NCBI RefSeq assembly: GCF_002394865.1
Contig: NZ_DGUZ01000018.1
Span: 124,001 to 188,000 of the forward strand
DNA length: 64,000 nt
Reading direction: 5' to 3'
DNA from: Fibrobacter sp. UBA4297
GTDB lineage: Bacteria; Fibrobacterota; Fibrobacteria; Fibrobacterales; Fibrobacteraceae
A model generated the notes under the pieces. The model saw only the letters and a program-made list of their open reading frames with translations. It searched no databases and was not told the DNA's origin. Positions 18,689 through 27,557 of this stretch are shown piece by piece. Position numbers and translations under genes: made by a program. Every line of letters starts with the position of its first letter. Within the stretch, counting starts at the first letter, position 1.

Positions 18689-20392
18689 ATGAACATCGAA
18701 AAACTCAAGACAGACTTGCTGATTATTGGTGGCGGGACCGCTGGCTGTTATGCGGCCATTACCGCAAGTACTTTAGATGCAGCGAAAGACGTCGCAGACA
18801 TCAAGATATTGGTTGTCGAAAAAGCGAACATCAAGCGGAGCGGTTGCCTTGCGGCAGGCGTAAACGCGCTGAACGCCTACATTACCGAAGGCCGTACGCC
18901 CAAGGATTATGTAGAGTACGCCAAGAAAGACGCCGACGGAATCGTTCGCGAAGACTTGCTGTACAGCATTTCCGAGAGGTTCAACGAAATCACCGCGCAC
19001 TTGGAAAAGCTAGGCCTTGTCATTTTGAAGGACAAGGATGGAAAGTATGTGACCCGCGGGAATCGTAATATCAAAATCAACGGCGAGAACATAAAGCCAA
19101 TTTTGGCGGCGGCTGTCGCAAAGGCACCGAATGTTCAGGTGCTGAACCACGTGAACATTTTCGATTTTTCCGTTCACGACAACAGGATTGACGGAGCTTT
19201 CGGTTTCGGAATCGAGAACGATACTTTTTACGCCATCGAGGCGCATGCGGTGATTATCGCCACAGGTGGTGCGGCCGGGCTTTACCGCCCGAACAATCCA
19301 GGATTTTCAAGGCACAAGATGTGGTATCCGCCATTCAACACGGGCGCGGGCTATGCGATGGGAATCCGTCACGGTGCCGAGATGACGACTTTCGAGATGC
19401 GTTTTATTGCGCTGCGTTGCAAGGATACGATTGCCCCGACGGGCACGCTTGCGCAGGGCGTGGGCGCAAAGCAGATAAATTCGCTTGGTGAAGTTTACGA
19501 GACAAAGTACGGCATTTCCACATCAGAACGCGTGTACGGAACGGTAGCCGAAAACCAGGAAGGCCGCGGACCATGCTACTTGCGCACCGTCGGGATTACG
19601 CCCGCACAGGAAGACTCGCTTTTAAAGGCTTACCTGAACATGGCTCCGTCGCAGACGATTCGCTGGATTGAAAATGGTACGCCATCGAAGGCGAATGTCG
19701 AAATCGAAGGAACGGAGCCCTATATCGTGGGCGGCCACACCGCAAGCGGTTACTGGGTCGATACCAAGCGAGCAACAACCATCGAAGGGCTTTACGCTGC
19801 TGGCGATGTTGCCGGTGGAGCCCCGCAAAAATACGTGACGGGCGCGCTTGCCGAAGGCGAGATTGCGGCGAAGAGTGCAGTGGAATTCATCCAGAGCAAG
19901 GTTGCGGCCGATGCAACCATTAAGGAAGAAGAGGTTACCGAACATGTTGCAGAAATCGAGAAATTCCTCAACAACAAAAGCGGCAAGGACACCGCTGAAT
20001 GTCTTGAAGAGGCAATGCAAGTGGCTATGGACACTTATGCAGGAGGCATCAAGACAGGCTATCGTTATAGCGAAAATCAACTAGCAATTGCCCTCAGGGA
20101 AATTGAGAATATCGAGCTGCGTGTGGGCGGCTTGCATGCAGACGATTTGCAAGAAGTCATGTATATCTACGAGCTCAAGGAACGCTTGACGGTTTGCAAG
20201 AGCGTGATTGCGCACTTGGCCGCGCGTCACGAAACGCGTTGGCACAGCTTTGCAGAAAACACCGACTATCCCAAAAAAGACAACGAACATTTCCGCAAGT
20301 ACGTAAATTCCCGCCTCGAGAACGGACAACTTAAAATCATCTTGCGGGAACTCACCGCAGAAGGGCAAAAGAACTATGAGCATCAGCATTGA
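18689..20392 (+). CDS. aprA: Adenylylsulfate (APS) reductase alpha subunit, AprA-like
   Basis: The ATG at 18689 gives 567 residues; the longer frame from 18527 overlaps the preceding gene and is rejected. The N-terminus binds FAD (LLIIGGGTAGCYAAI), and the C-terminal FAD contact is GLYAAGDVAGGAPQKY. The fumarate-reductase-like fold with HTASGYW fits AprA rather than succinate dehydrogenase. It is shorter than sulfate-reducer AprA (about 610-660). Together with the ferredoxin-like subunit encoded next, it would reduce APS to sulfite and AMP. Its place between sulfite reductase and ATP sulfurylase genes gives it an assimilatory job that most bacteria give to thioredoxin-dependent CysH. Confidence 0.88.
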   Translation: MNIEKLKTDLLIIGGGTAGCYAAITASTLDAAKDVADIKILVVEKANIKRSGCLAAGVNALNAYITEGRTPKDYVEYAKKDADGIVREDLLYSISERFNEITAHLEKLGLVILKDKDGKYVTRGNRNIKINGENIKPILAAAVAKAPNVQVLNHVNIFDFSVHDNRIDGAFGFGIENDTFYAIEAHAVIIATGGAAGLYRPNNPGFSRHKMWYPPFNTGAGYAMGIRHGAEMTTFEMRFIALRCKDTIAPTGTLAQGVGAKQINSLGEVYETKYGISTSERVYGTVAENQEGRGPCYLRTVGITPAQEDSLLKAYLNMAPSQTIRWIENGTPSKANVEIEGTEPYIVGGHTASGYWVDTKRATTIEGLYAAGDVAGGAPQKYVTGALAEGEIAAKSAVEFIQSKVAADATIKEEEVTEHVAEIEKFLNNKSGKDTAECLEEAMQVAMDTYAGGIKTGYRYSENQLAIALREIENIELRVGGLHADDLQEVMYIYELKERLTVCKSVIAHLAARHETRWHSFAENTDYPKKDNEHFRKYVNSRLENGQLKIILRELTAEGQKNYEHQH

Positions 20393-20702
20393 TCAAAGTA
20401 AATGCATCGGCTGCGGGAAATGTCACGATGTTTGTCCCGGCACGTTAATCAAGATAAACGAAAATAAAAAAGCATTTATCAAGTATCCCAAAGATTGCTG
20501 GGGTTGCACCTCGTGCATCAAGGAATGCCCTGTTCACGCCATCCAATTTTTCCTCGGTGAAGACATTGGCGGCAAGGGAAGCAAGGTACATACCGAAAAA
20601 GTCAAGGGCGAAAAAAACGATATCGTGCGCTGGATTTTTGAACTGAACGATGGAAGCGTCAGGACTATCGATATCGATCCCAAGGAATCTAACAAATACT
20701 AG
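20376..20702 (+). CDS. aprB: APS reductase beta subunit, AprB-like ferredoxin
   Basis: The 108-residue protein carries two [4Fe-4S] motifs (CIGCGKCHDVCPG and CWGCTSCIKECP) at residues about 9-55. It has a C-terminal tail (IVRWIFELNDGSVRTIDIDP) typical of AprB, where it wraps around the alpha subunit. It is shorter than AprB of sulfate reducers (about 145-165). It feeds electrons to the FAD of AprA. The ATG overlaps the end of aprA by 17 bases, pointing to coupled translation; cysD follows after 10 bases. Confidence 0.88.
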   Translation: MSISIDQSKCIGCGKCHDVCPGTLIKINENKKAFIKYPKDCWGCTSCIKECPVHAIQFFLGEDIGGKGSKVHTEKVKGEKNDIVRWIFELNDGSVRTIDIDPKESNKY

Positions 20703-20712
20703 GAGTTTTACA

Positions 20713-21612
20713 GTGAGCGAATTTTCACACCTCGACGAGCTGGAAGCCGAAGCCATCTACATCATTCGCGAAGTCGCAGCCGAATGCGAAAAGCCGGTTA
20801 TGTTGTACTCGATTGGCAAGGACAGTTCCGTCATGTTGCATTTAGCCATGAAGGCCTTCTATCCCGAAAAGCCGCCTTTCCCGTTCTTGCATGTGAATAC
20901 CACATGGAAGTTCCACGAGATGATTGAGTTCCGCGACCAAACGGCGCAAAAGCTCGGTATCGAGATGATCGAGTACATCAACCAGGACGGCGTTGATCGC
21001 GGCATCAATCCCTTTGACCATGGATCCGCCTACACCGACATCATGAAGACGCAGGCTCTAAAGCAGGCGTTGAACAAGTACGGTTTTACCGCCGCATTTG
21101 GCGGCGGCCGCCGCGACGAGGAAAAGTCCCGCGCAAAAGAACGCATTTTCTCGTTCCGCAATTCCGCACACGCTTGGGACCCGAAAAACCAGCGTCCCGA
21201 AATGTGGAAGCTTTACAACACCAAGATCAACAAGGGTGAAAGCATCCGCGTTTTCCCGATTTCGAACTGGACCGAAAAGGACATCTGGCAGTACATCAAG
21301 CGCGAAAAGATTGACATTGTTCCGCTGTACTTTGCGGCCCCGCGCCCGGTCGTGGTGCGCGATGGCAACATCATCATGGTGGACGACGAACGCTTCCCGC
21401 TGCGCGAAGGCGAAACGCCCGAAATCAAGTCGGTACGTTTCCGCACGCTCGGTTGCTACCCGCTCACAGGCGGCATCGAATCCACCGCCACGACGCTTGA
21501 TGAAATCATCGACGAAACGTTGAGCGCCGTCTCTTCGGAAAGAACTTCGCGCGTCATTGACAACGAAGCTGCCGGCAGCATGGAACGTCGCAAGAGGGAG
21601 GGATATTTCTAA
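20713..21612 (+). CDS. cysD: Sulfate adenylyltransferase small subunit
   Basis: Start is the GTG at 20713 behind AGGAGTTTTACA; the longer frame from 20650 would overlap aprB. The 299-residue protein matches the usual CysD length. The nucleotide-binding loop is YSIGKDSSVMLHLA (the SGGKDS variant of this family), followed by FPFLHVNTTWKF and GGGRRDEEKSRAKERIFSFR, all CysD hallmarks. With CysN it makes adenylylsulfate from ATP and sulfate. Its TAA overlaps the cysN ATG (TAATG). Confidence 0.97.
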   Translation: MSEFSHLDELEAEAIYIIREVAAECEKPVMLYSIGKDSSVMLHLAMKAFYPEKPPFPFLHVNTTWKFHEMIEFRDQTAQKLGIEMIEYINQDGVDRGINPFDHGSAYTDIMKTQALKQALNKYGFTAAFGGGRRDEEKSRAKERIFSFRNSAHAWDPKNQRPEMWKLYNTKINKGESIRVFPISNWTEKDIWQYIKREKIDIVPLYFAAPRPVVVRDGNIIMVDDERFPLREGETPEIKSVRFRTLGCYPLTGGIESTATTLDEIIDETLSAVSSERTSRVIDNEAAGSMERRKREGYF

Positions 21613-23297
21613 TGAAAGGCTTATTGAAGTTTATTACATGCGGTAGCGTTGATGACGGAAAGTCGACGCTCATCGGACACATCCTCTACGATTCCAAGTT
21701 GCTCTATGCCGACCAGGAAAAGGCTCTGGAACTCGACAGTAAAGTCGGTAGCCGCAGCGGAAAGATAGATTATTCACTTTTGCTCGATGGCCTGATGGCA
21801 GAACGCGAACAAGGTATCACTATCGACGTAGCGTATCGCTATTTCACGACGGATCACCGCAGCTTTATCGTTGCTGACACTCCGGGGCATGAAGAATACA
21901 CGCGCAACATGGCCGTGGGCGCATCTTTTGCCGACCTCGCAGTGATTCTCGTAGATGCATCGCAAGGCGTTCTCGTACAGACGCGTAGACACGCCCGCAT
22001 TTGCAGGCTGATGGGTATTCGCCACTTTGTCTTTGCCGTGAACAAGATGGATCTTGTGGGCTACAGCGAAGATGTATTCAACAAAATCAAGGTACAAATC
22101 GCAGAACTTGCACAGACTCATTCCCTGAGCAACATACAAGTTATTCCGCTTTCGGCAACAGAAGGCGACAACGTTACCATCAAATCGAAAAACATTGCAT
22201 GGTATCAAGGTCCTGCATTACTTGAATACCTTGAAAATGTCGATACATCAAGCTCTGCACTAGAAAAGGGATTTTACATGCCCGTGCAGCGCGTGAGCCG
22301 CCCCGACCGTACATTCCGCGGATTCCAAGGACAAATTGAATCTGGAACGATTCGCGTCGGAGACGTCATCAAATCCCTCCCGAGTTACGAGAAAGCATCC
22401 GTCAAAAGCATTCTCTACACAAACAGGAATGTCGAAGAAGCCCACGCTGGCGAACCGGTCACGATTACGCTTGATCGCGAAGTTGACGTATCGAGAGGTT
22501 GCGTGCTCGCTAGAGATGCAAGCATCAGTAGCTACAAGAAAATCAAGGCGTCACTTTTGTGGATGGATGACGAGCCGCTTTCGCTAGGCAAAGACTACCT
22601 CGTCAAAATCGGGACAAAGATTATTCCTGGAACACTCACGAAAATCGACTATGCCATTGACGTGAACACAGGCGCACACTTAGAAACAGAAAGCATTTCC
22701 AAAAACGGGATTGCCGTCTGCGAACTTGTTTTCGCCGAAGCCATTGTCGTTGATCTTTTTGAAAAGCACAAAACGCTTGGCGAGCTCATTCTCATTGACA
22801 TCGTAACGCATGCAACAGCCGCTTGCGGCGTTGTTGAAGGGCTCTACGAAAAGCAACTTCAATCCAACGAAAAGGCAGCCTTTGTGCAAGGCGAGCGCCA
22901 TGGTCGAGGAGAAATCTTCGAAGAATTCTTCTACGATACAGCTACACTTTCCGTAGTAAAGCAACAGCCAGTCAAGCAGCACTACACTGTAGGCAACGAA
23001 ATCCCGACTGCTGGCGAAAGCTACCACTACCCCGATGATTTTGATATCATCATTTTGCGAGACAGTATCGCCGTCAAGGTTCGTGGCAAGCGCATCGCGG
23101 AAATCACCACGGCAGAGGAATACCACTACGGAAACGTTCCCGTCATCAATGGACGCGGCTTTGAAATCAAGGTCCATTCCGATGAAGATGTTGCAAACTT
23201 GCTCCGTGAATACGATGATGCAGGAGAATCCGGCCGCGAGGAATTTTTCCGCAAGTGGGCCGCATTCGACACATATAGAAAAGTCGTGATAAAGTAA
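21612..23297 (+). CDS. cysN: Sulfate adenylyltransferase large subunit (GTPase)
   Basis: The 561-residue protein starts on the TAATG shared with cysD. GTPase motifs are GSVDDGKSTLIG (G1), DTPGHEEYTRNM (G3) and NKMD (G4), all in the first 160 residues. Elongation-factor-like beta barrels follow. GTP hydrolysis drives APS formation by CysD. It is longer than E. coli CysN (about 475) but has no APS kinase domain. That fits a pathway in which APS, not PAPS, is reduced. Last gene of the operon, followed by a terminator. Confidence 0.97.
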   Translation: MKGLLKFITCGSVDDGKSTLIGHILYDSKLLYADQEKALELDSKVGSRSGKIDYSLLLDGLMAEREQGITIDVAYRYFTTDHRSFIVADTPGHEEYTRNMAVGASFADLAVILVDASQGVLVQTRRHARICRLMGIRHFVFAVNKMDLVGYSEDVFNKIKVQIAELAQTHSLSNIQVIPLSATEGDNVTIKSKNIAWYQGPALLEYLENVDTSSSALEKGFYMPVQRVSRPDRTFRGFQGQIESGTIRVGDVIKSLPSYEKASVKSILYTNRNVEEAHAGEPVTITLDREVDVSRGCVLARDASISSYKKIKASLLWMDDEPLSLGKDYLVKIGTKIIPGTLTKIDYAIDVNTGAHLETESISKNGIAVCELVFAEAIVVDLFEKHKTLGELILIDIVTHATAACGVVEGLYEKQLQSNEKAAFVQGERHGRGEIFEEFFYDTATLSVVKQQPVKQHYTVGNEIPTAGESYHYPDDFDIIILRDSIAVKVRGKRIAEITTAEEYHYGNVPVINGRGFEIKVHSDEDVANLLREYDDAGESGREEFFRKWAAFDTYRKVVIK

Positions 23298-23317
23298 TTT
23301 TCATTTCAATCAATCAT

Positions 23318-23350
23318 TACAGCTCCCGATTAAACATCGGGAGTTTTAAG
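23318..23350 (+). terminator. Terminator after cysN
   Basis: CTCCCGAT and ATCGGGAG pair around a short TAAAC-type loop, followed by TTTTAAGTTTTT. Confidence 0.8.
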
Positions 23351-23480
23351 TTTTTCAAAAGAATTTCAACCGTGTGCAATTTCACAATTACTTTATAGTT
23401 ATTAATAATTATAAACTCGCGCAATATTACATATAAAATTTCTATAGCAAAAATCGATACCTCCGCATAAAAATTTAGTA

Positions 23481-23510
23481 TTGGACAAATCAAAAAACGC
23501 CTTCTATATT
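23481..23510 (+). promoter_or_regulatory. Sulfur-regulon promoter of the porin gene
   Basis: AGTATTGGACA with TTGGAC at 23481-23486, an 18-bp spacer and TATATT at 23505-23510, preceded by GCATAAAAATT as at two other members of the set. An AT-rich CAATTACTTTATAGTTATTA lies about 90 bp upstream. Confidence 0.75.
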
Positions 23511-23556
23511 TGTGCGCACAAAAAAAAACAAGGAAACAAATAACAAGGAGTTTAGA

Positions 23557-24594
23557 ATGAATCAGAATTTTTCAAGACTTGCCGCCGCTGCGGTTTTAAC
23601 CACTTCCCTTTTTGCCACATCTGTTTTCGCTGACGAAGCAAAGAAGGCAGAAGAAAGCTCTTTCAAGCTCACAGGAAATGTTCAGGCACAGGCCATCAAG
23701 TCGCTGTATGACAACGATGCAGACAACACGCTTGACAATTCCTTCTTGCGCGCAAACGTTGGCGGAAAGTTTTCTTCTGAAAGCTTTGACGCTGTAATCA
23801 ACTTGCGCATTTTCAGCCCCGGTTTCGGCAACACCATTGAGGGCAAGAATTACGATAAGATTCTCGCCGACACCTACTACGCCAATTACAAGTGGGATAC
23901 CGAATACGGTAAGTTCAATGTTCAGTTCGGTCGTTTCCGTACCGACTGGAGTGTCGCCGGCAACTTCGGTACTTACGTAGATGTACACCTGAATAAGCGC
24001 GGATTCCTTTCTCGCGATTACCAGCACGACGCTTTCGCTTTCGGCTTTGAAAAAGGCATTTCTACATTTAACGCCTTGCTCGGCACATACGATGCAAAGT
24101 TCAACACGGGCTACATCCGCTTCGAAGAAACGCTCAAGTTCGGAGACGCCAAGGTCAGCGCAGCTTACCGTGTAAACGCCCTTGACGTCATTCAGCACAC
24201 GGCACAACTCACCCACCGCGCCGCAGTTCGAGCAAGCTATTATTTCCAGAAGAATTTAGGTCTCTACGGTGAAGTCGCACTCATCGCAACTGGTGACGGA
24301 GAAAACCTCAAGGCAGCTAATGCCATCAAGCCCGAATATGCACAAGACACGCAATACGTTCCGTTCTTCGTCGGTGTAGAAATCCCAACCGCAGGCATTT
24401 TCAACAATGTTTACGCAGAACTTGAATACGTCTCCCATCGCGATGAACTGAACGCCGGCGCCGATGAACTCGCCTGGACTGTGAGCTTAATCAAGAAACT
24501 TGGTTCCCATTCCAAGATCCAGCTGACAGCATTCAGCGAAAAGAAAGCCTCTGACGTAGCCCTTGCAGCACGCTTCACGGCTACTATCAAATAA
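23557..24594 (+). CDS. Outer-membrane porin, probably for sulfate
   Basis: The ATG at 23557 follows AAGGAGTTTAGA and gives 345 residues; the longer frame from 23512 lacks sense. Residues 1-25 form a signal peptide cut after SVFA. The mature protein has the alternating aromatic strands, charged turns and terminal beta strand of a trimeric porin (for example KFNVQFGRFRTDW). No metal or substrate motif can be read. It has its own sulfur-type promoter and lies between cysN and sbp, so I infer a role in sulfate or organosulfur uptake across the outer membrane. Confidence 0.75.
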   Translation: MNQNFSRLAAAAVLTTSLFATSVFADEAKKAEESSFKLTGNVQAQAIKSLYDNDADNTLDNSFLRANVGGKFSSESFDAVINLRIFSPGFGNTIEGKNYDKILADTYYANYKWDTEYGKFNVQFGRFRTDWSVAGNFGTYVDVHLNKRGFLSRDYQHDAFAFGFEKGISTFNALLGTYDAKFNTGYIRFEETLKFGDAKVSAAYRVNALDVIQHTAQLTHRAAVRASYYFQKNLGLYGEVALIATGDGENLKAANAIKPEYAQDTQYVPFFVGVEIPTAGIFNNVYAELEYVSHRDELNAGADELAWTVSLIKKLGSHSKIQLTAFSEKKASDVALAARFTATIK

Positions 24595-24610
24595 CCTAAG
24601 CACACCCGAG

Positions 24611-24666
24611 CGCCCTCAGCACAGCTCACGCTTCTTTGATCCATCATTGCTGGGGGCGTTTCTTTT
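24611..24666 (+). terminator. Terminator after the porin gene
   Basis: CGCCCTCAGCA (24611-24621) pairs with TGCTGGGGGCG (24648-24658) across a 26-base loop and is followed by TTTCTTTT. sbp downstream has no sulfur-type promoter of its own, so readthrough past this structure may set its level. Confidence 0.65.
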
Positions 24667-24713
24667 AAAACGAAACACCAAACATCAAAAATTTAAACAA
24701 AGAGGTACATAAC

Positions 24714-25736
24714 ATGAATTTCAAGAAAATTACAATTGCATCCATCGCACTCCTCTCCCTCGCTTTCACCGCTTGCTCTTCTTCCGAAGAAAAGGCCGCA
24801 TCCGCTGAAAAGCAGACCCTCACCAACGTGTCTTACGACCCGACACGCGAACTCTACGCCAACTACAACCAGGTCTTTGCCAAGCACTGGAAAGAAAAGA
24901 CCGGCAAGGATGTAGAAATCACGCAGTCCCATGGCGGTTCCGGCAAGCAGGCTTTGGAAGTCGCCAACGGTCTCGAAGCAGACGTTGTAACGCTCGCCCT
25001 CGAATACGACGTGAACGCTGTACGCGATGCAGGCCTTATCGAAGAAGGCTGGGTCAAGGAATTTCCGCTGAACAGCGCTCCTTACACCTCCACCATCGTC
25101 TTCCTCGTTCGCAAGGGTAACCCGAAGAATCTCAAGGACTGGGGCGACCTCGTCAAAGACGGCATCGGAGTCATCACGCCGAACCCGAAAACTTCTGGCG
25201 GCGCACGCTGGAACTATCTCGCCGCTTGGGCATGGGCCGAAAAGCAGTACAACGGCGACGAAGCCAAGGTCAAGGAATTCGTGAAGAAGCTCTACAAGAA
25301 CGTGCTCGTACTCGCTTCTGGCGCTCGCGGCTCTACGACGACATTCATCGAAAACGGCCAGGGCGATGTTTTGCTTGCTTGGGAAAACGAAGCATTCCTC
25401 TCGCTCAAGGATTACCCCAAGGACTACGAAATCGTCATCCCTAGCGTAAGCATCTTGGCAGAACCGTCTGTCGCAATTGTAGACAAGGTTGTTGACAAGC
25501 GCGGCACCCGCGAACTTGCCACCGAATACCTGAACTTCCTCTACAGCGACGAAGGCCAGCACATTGCAGCTAAGAACCACTACCGTCCTTCCAACAAGGC
25601 CATTCTTGACCAGTACAAGGAATTTGACCAAAACGTGAACCTGATTGACATCAGCTACTTCGGCGGTTGGGACAAGGCTCAAAAAACGCACTTCTCCAAC
25701 GGTGGCATTTTCGACCAGATTTACGAAAAGAAGTAA
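24714..25736 (+). CDS. sbp: Sulfate-binding lipoprotein
   Basis: The 340-residue protein begins with a lipoprotein signal (hydrophobic stretch ending LAFTAC, Cys 21), so it is tethered to a membrane instead of being free in the periplasm. The mature domain has the Sbp/CysP signature NVSYDPTRELYANYN, HGGSGKQALEV, DVVTLALEYDV, NPKTSGGARWNYLAAW and LLAWENEA. It captures sulfate (or thiosulfate) for CysUWA encoded downstream. A degenerate second copy lies at 35153-35495. A strong terminator follows at 25756-25784. Confidence 0.96.
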   Translation: MNFKKITIASIALLSLAFTACSSSEEKAASAEKQTLTNVSYDPTRELYANYNQVFAKHWKEKTGKDVEITQSHGGSGKQALEVANGLEADVVTLALEYDVNAVRDAGLIEEGWVKEFPLNSAPYTSTIVFLVRKGNPKNLKDWGDLVKDGIGVITPNPKTSGGARWNYLAAWAWAEKQYNGDEAKVKEFVKKLYKNVLVLASGARGSTTTFIENGQGDVLLAWENEAFLSLKDYPKDYEIVIPSVSILAEPSVAIVDKVVDKRGTRELATEYLNFLYSDEGQHIAAKNHYRPSNKAILDQYKEFDQNVNLIDISYFGGWDKAQKTHFSNGGIFDQIYEKK

Positions 25737-25755
25737 TCCATCTCCATAGAAACAG

Positions 25756-25784
25756 TCCTCGCTCACAAACAGGCGAGGATTTTT
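25756..25784 (+). terminator. Terminator after sbp
   Basis: TCCTCGC (25756-25762) pairs with GCGAGGA (25773-25779), followed by TTTTT. Confidence 0.85.
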
Positions 25785-25850
25785 CATATAATCAGGCAAT
25801 TACTTTATCTATTATAAAAAAATTTAATAACAGACGCTAAAAATTAAGTA

Positions 25851-25880
25851 TTGGACAGGCTGAAAAGTGCGTTCTATATT
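25851..25880 (+). promoter_or_regulatory. Sulfur-regulon promoter of cysUWA, nearly leaderless
   Basis: AGTATTGGACA with TTGGAC at 25851-25856, an 18-bp spacer and TATATT at 25875-25880. The cysU ATG (25892) is only 11 bases after the -10 box, so the 5' untranslated region can be only a few bases long and no ribosome-binding site fits. Confidence 0.75.
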
Positions 25881-25891
25881 TGAGCCCAATT

Positions 25892-26725
25892 ATGAAAAGA
25901 ACAAATAGAAGTGTTATACCAGGTTTCGGCCTTACTACAGGCATCACGCTCGCCATTTTGGGCGTTGTCGTGCTCATTCCGCTTGCATCGCTTGTGGTGT
26001 TTACGGCGCAAATGAGTTTTGACGAAATTATAGAGACCATTACGCGCGACCGAGTGCTCTCTAGCTTTCGTGTGAGTTTTACAACTGCATTTATCGCATC
26101 GTTCATCAATGCAGTAATGGGCATCATTCTTGCGTGGGTGCTTGTGAAATACACGTTCCCGTGCAAGCGACTGATCGACGGCATGATTGAGCTTCCGTTT
26201 GCGCTCCCGACAGCTGTGGCGGGCATCGCTCTCACGGCACTCACAGCAGATACAGGCCTTGTGGGCGGATTCTTTGCAAAGTTCGGCATAAAAATCGCAT
26301 TCACGCAAATCGGCATTACAGTCGCGCTCGTGTTTATCGGCATTCCTTTTGTGGTACGTGCTGTACAGCCCGTGCTCGAAAAGTTGGACCCCGCTTACGA
26401 AGAAGCTGCAGGCGTGCTAGGAGCATCACGGGGCCGCATTTTCTGGAAAGTGATTTTTCCGGAAATCGTGCCCGCCGCACTAACAGGGTTTGGGCTTGCA
26501 TTCGGACGCTGCCTCGGAGAATACGGAAGCGTCGTTTTCATCGCAGGCAACAAACCATTCGAAACAGAAATTGCACCGTTAATTATCATGTCCGAATTGC
26601 AGGAATACGATTACGCAAGTGCGACGACAATTGCGCTTGTCATGCTCGTAGCCTCGTTTGTAACGCTTTTCCTCGTAAACTTAATACAAACTAGAAACAC
26701 CAGAATTCTGAAAGGAGGCGCTTGA
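25892..26725 (+). CDS. cysU: Sulfate ABC transporter permease
   Basis: The ATG at 25892 gives 277 residues. Six membrane helices are apparent. The cytoplasmic EAA loop reads YEEAAGVLGASRGRIFWKVIFPEIVPA, the contact for the CysA ATPase. The block ELPFALPTAVAGIALT is typical of CysT/CysU. With CysW it forms the sulfate channel. Its TGA overlaps the cysW ATG. The -10 box sits 11 bases before the ATG, so the messenger is leaderless or nearly so. Confidence 0.94.
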   Translation: MKRTNRSVIPGFGLTTGITLAILGVVVLIPLASLVVFTAQMSFDEIIETITRDRVLSSFRVSFTTAFIASFINAVMGIILAWVLVKYTFPCKRLIDGMIELPFALPTAVAGIALTALTADTGLVGGFFAKFGIKIAFTQIGITVALVFIGIPFVVRAVQPVLEKLDPAYEEAAGVLGASRGRIFWKVIFPEIVPAALTGFGLAFGRCLGEYGSVVFIAGNKPFETEIAPLIIMSELQEYDYASATTIALVMLVASFVTLFLVNLIQTRNTRILKGGA

Positions 26726-27546
26726 TGTACAAAGAGACGACTTCTTCAAAAATTGTCAAATGGTCCTTGATTGGCATAAGCATCGCCTTTGTGGTGCTCA
26801 TGCTTTTACTCCCCTTGATTACAGTTATCGCCGAAGCATTCAAGCAAGGATTTGACATTTATGCAAAGGCTGTTAGCGACAGCTACACCACCAAAGCCAT
26901 TTGGCTCACCCTCGAAGCGACTTTACTTGCGGTCATCATCAACACCGTTTTCGGTTTGAGCGCAGCATGGTCACTCACCAAGTTCCATTTCAAAGGCAAA
27001 AAAATCCTTACGACATTGATTGACTTGCCGGTAACGGTTTCACCGATTATCGCAGGCCTTATCTTCTTGCTCACGTTCGGACGCCAAAGCCCCATTTACC
27101 CGTTGCTGCAGGATTGGGACATCAAGATTGTCTTTGCGGTGCCGGGCATTGTACTTGCGACAATCTTTGTCACGTTCCCGTTCATTTCGCGCGAACTGAT
27201 TCCCGTGCTCGAAGCCCGCGGAAACGATGAAGAAGAGGCCGCCGCGCTGATGGGCGCTAAAGGCTGGACCATTTTCCGCAAGATTACATTTCCTCACATC
27301 AAGTGGGCATTTCTGTACGGCGTGGTGCTCTGCGCCGCCCGTGCCATGGGTGAATTCGGCGCTGTCTCGGTCATCTCCGGGCACTTGCGCGGAAAGACAA
27401 ATACGCTTCCCTTGCATGTAGAAATTCTCTTCAACGAATTCCAATACGTGCCCGCTTTTGCAGTTTCGTCAATCCTTGTGATGCTCGCCATTGTCATTTT
27501 GATTGCACGAAGTGTGATTGAATATAGAGGTCGAAAGAAAATATAA
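26725..27546 (+). CDS. cysW: Sulfate ABC transporter permease
   Basis: The 273-residue protein starts at the ATG in TGATG, behind a perfect AAAGGAGG site. It has six membrane helices, the block DLPVTVSPIIAGLIFLLTFG and the EAA loop EEEAAALMGAKGWTIFRKITFPHIKW. It pairs with CysU; cysA follows after 11 bases. Translational coupling with cysU is likely. Confidence 0.94.
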   Translation: MYKETTSSKIVKWSLIGISIAFVVLMLLLPLITVIAEAFKQGFDIYAKAVSDSYTTKAIWLTLEATLLAVIINTVFGLSAAWSLTKFHFKGKKILTTLIDLPVTVSPIIAGLIFLLTFGRQSPIYPLLQDWDIKIVFAVPGIVLATIFVTFPFISRELIPVLEARGNDEEEAAALMGAKGWTIFRKITFPHIKWAFLYGVVLCAARAMGEFGAVSVISGHLRGKTNTLPLHVEILFNEFQYVPAFAVSSILVMLAIVILIARSVIEYRGRKKI

Positions 27547-27557
27547 TAGGAGTTTTT

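Noticed and set aside
18527..20392. aprA starting at 18527
   Set aside because: The first 54 codons overlap the sulfite reductase gene and do not resemble AprA; the ATG at 18689 directly precedes the FAD-binding segment.
24693..25799. A 368-codon open frame on the minus strand
   Set aside because: Antisense to sbp; same shadow-frame composition. The sense protein has all sulfate-binding motifs.
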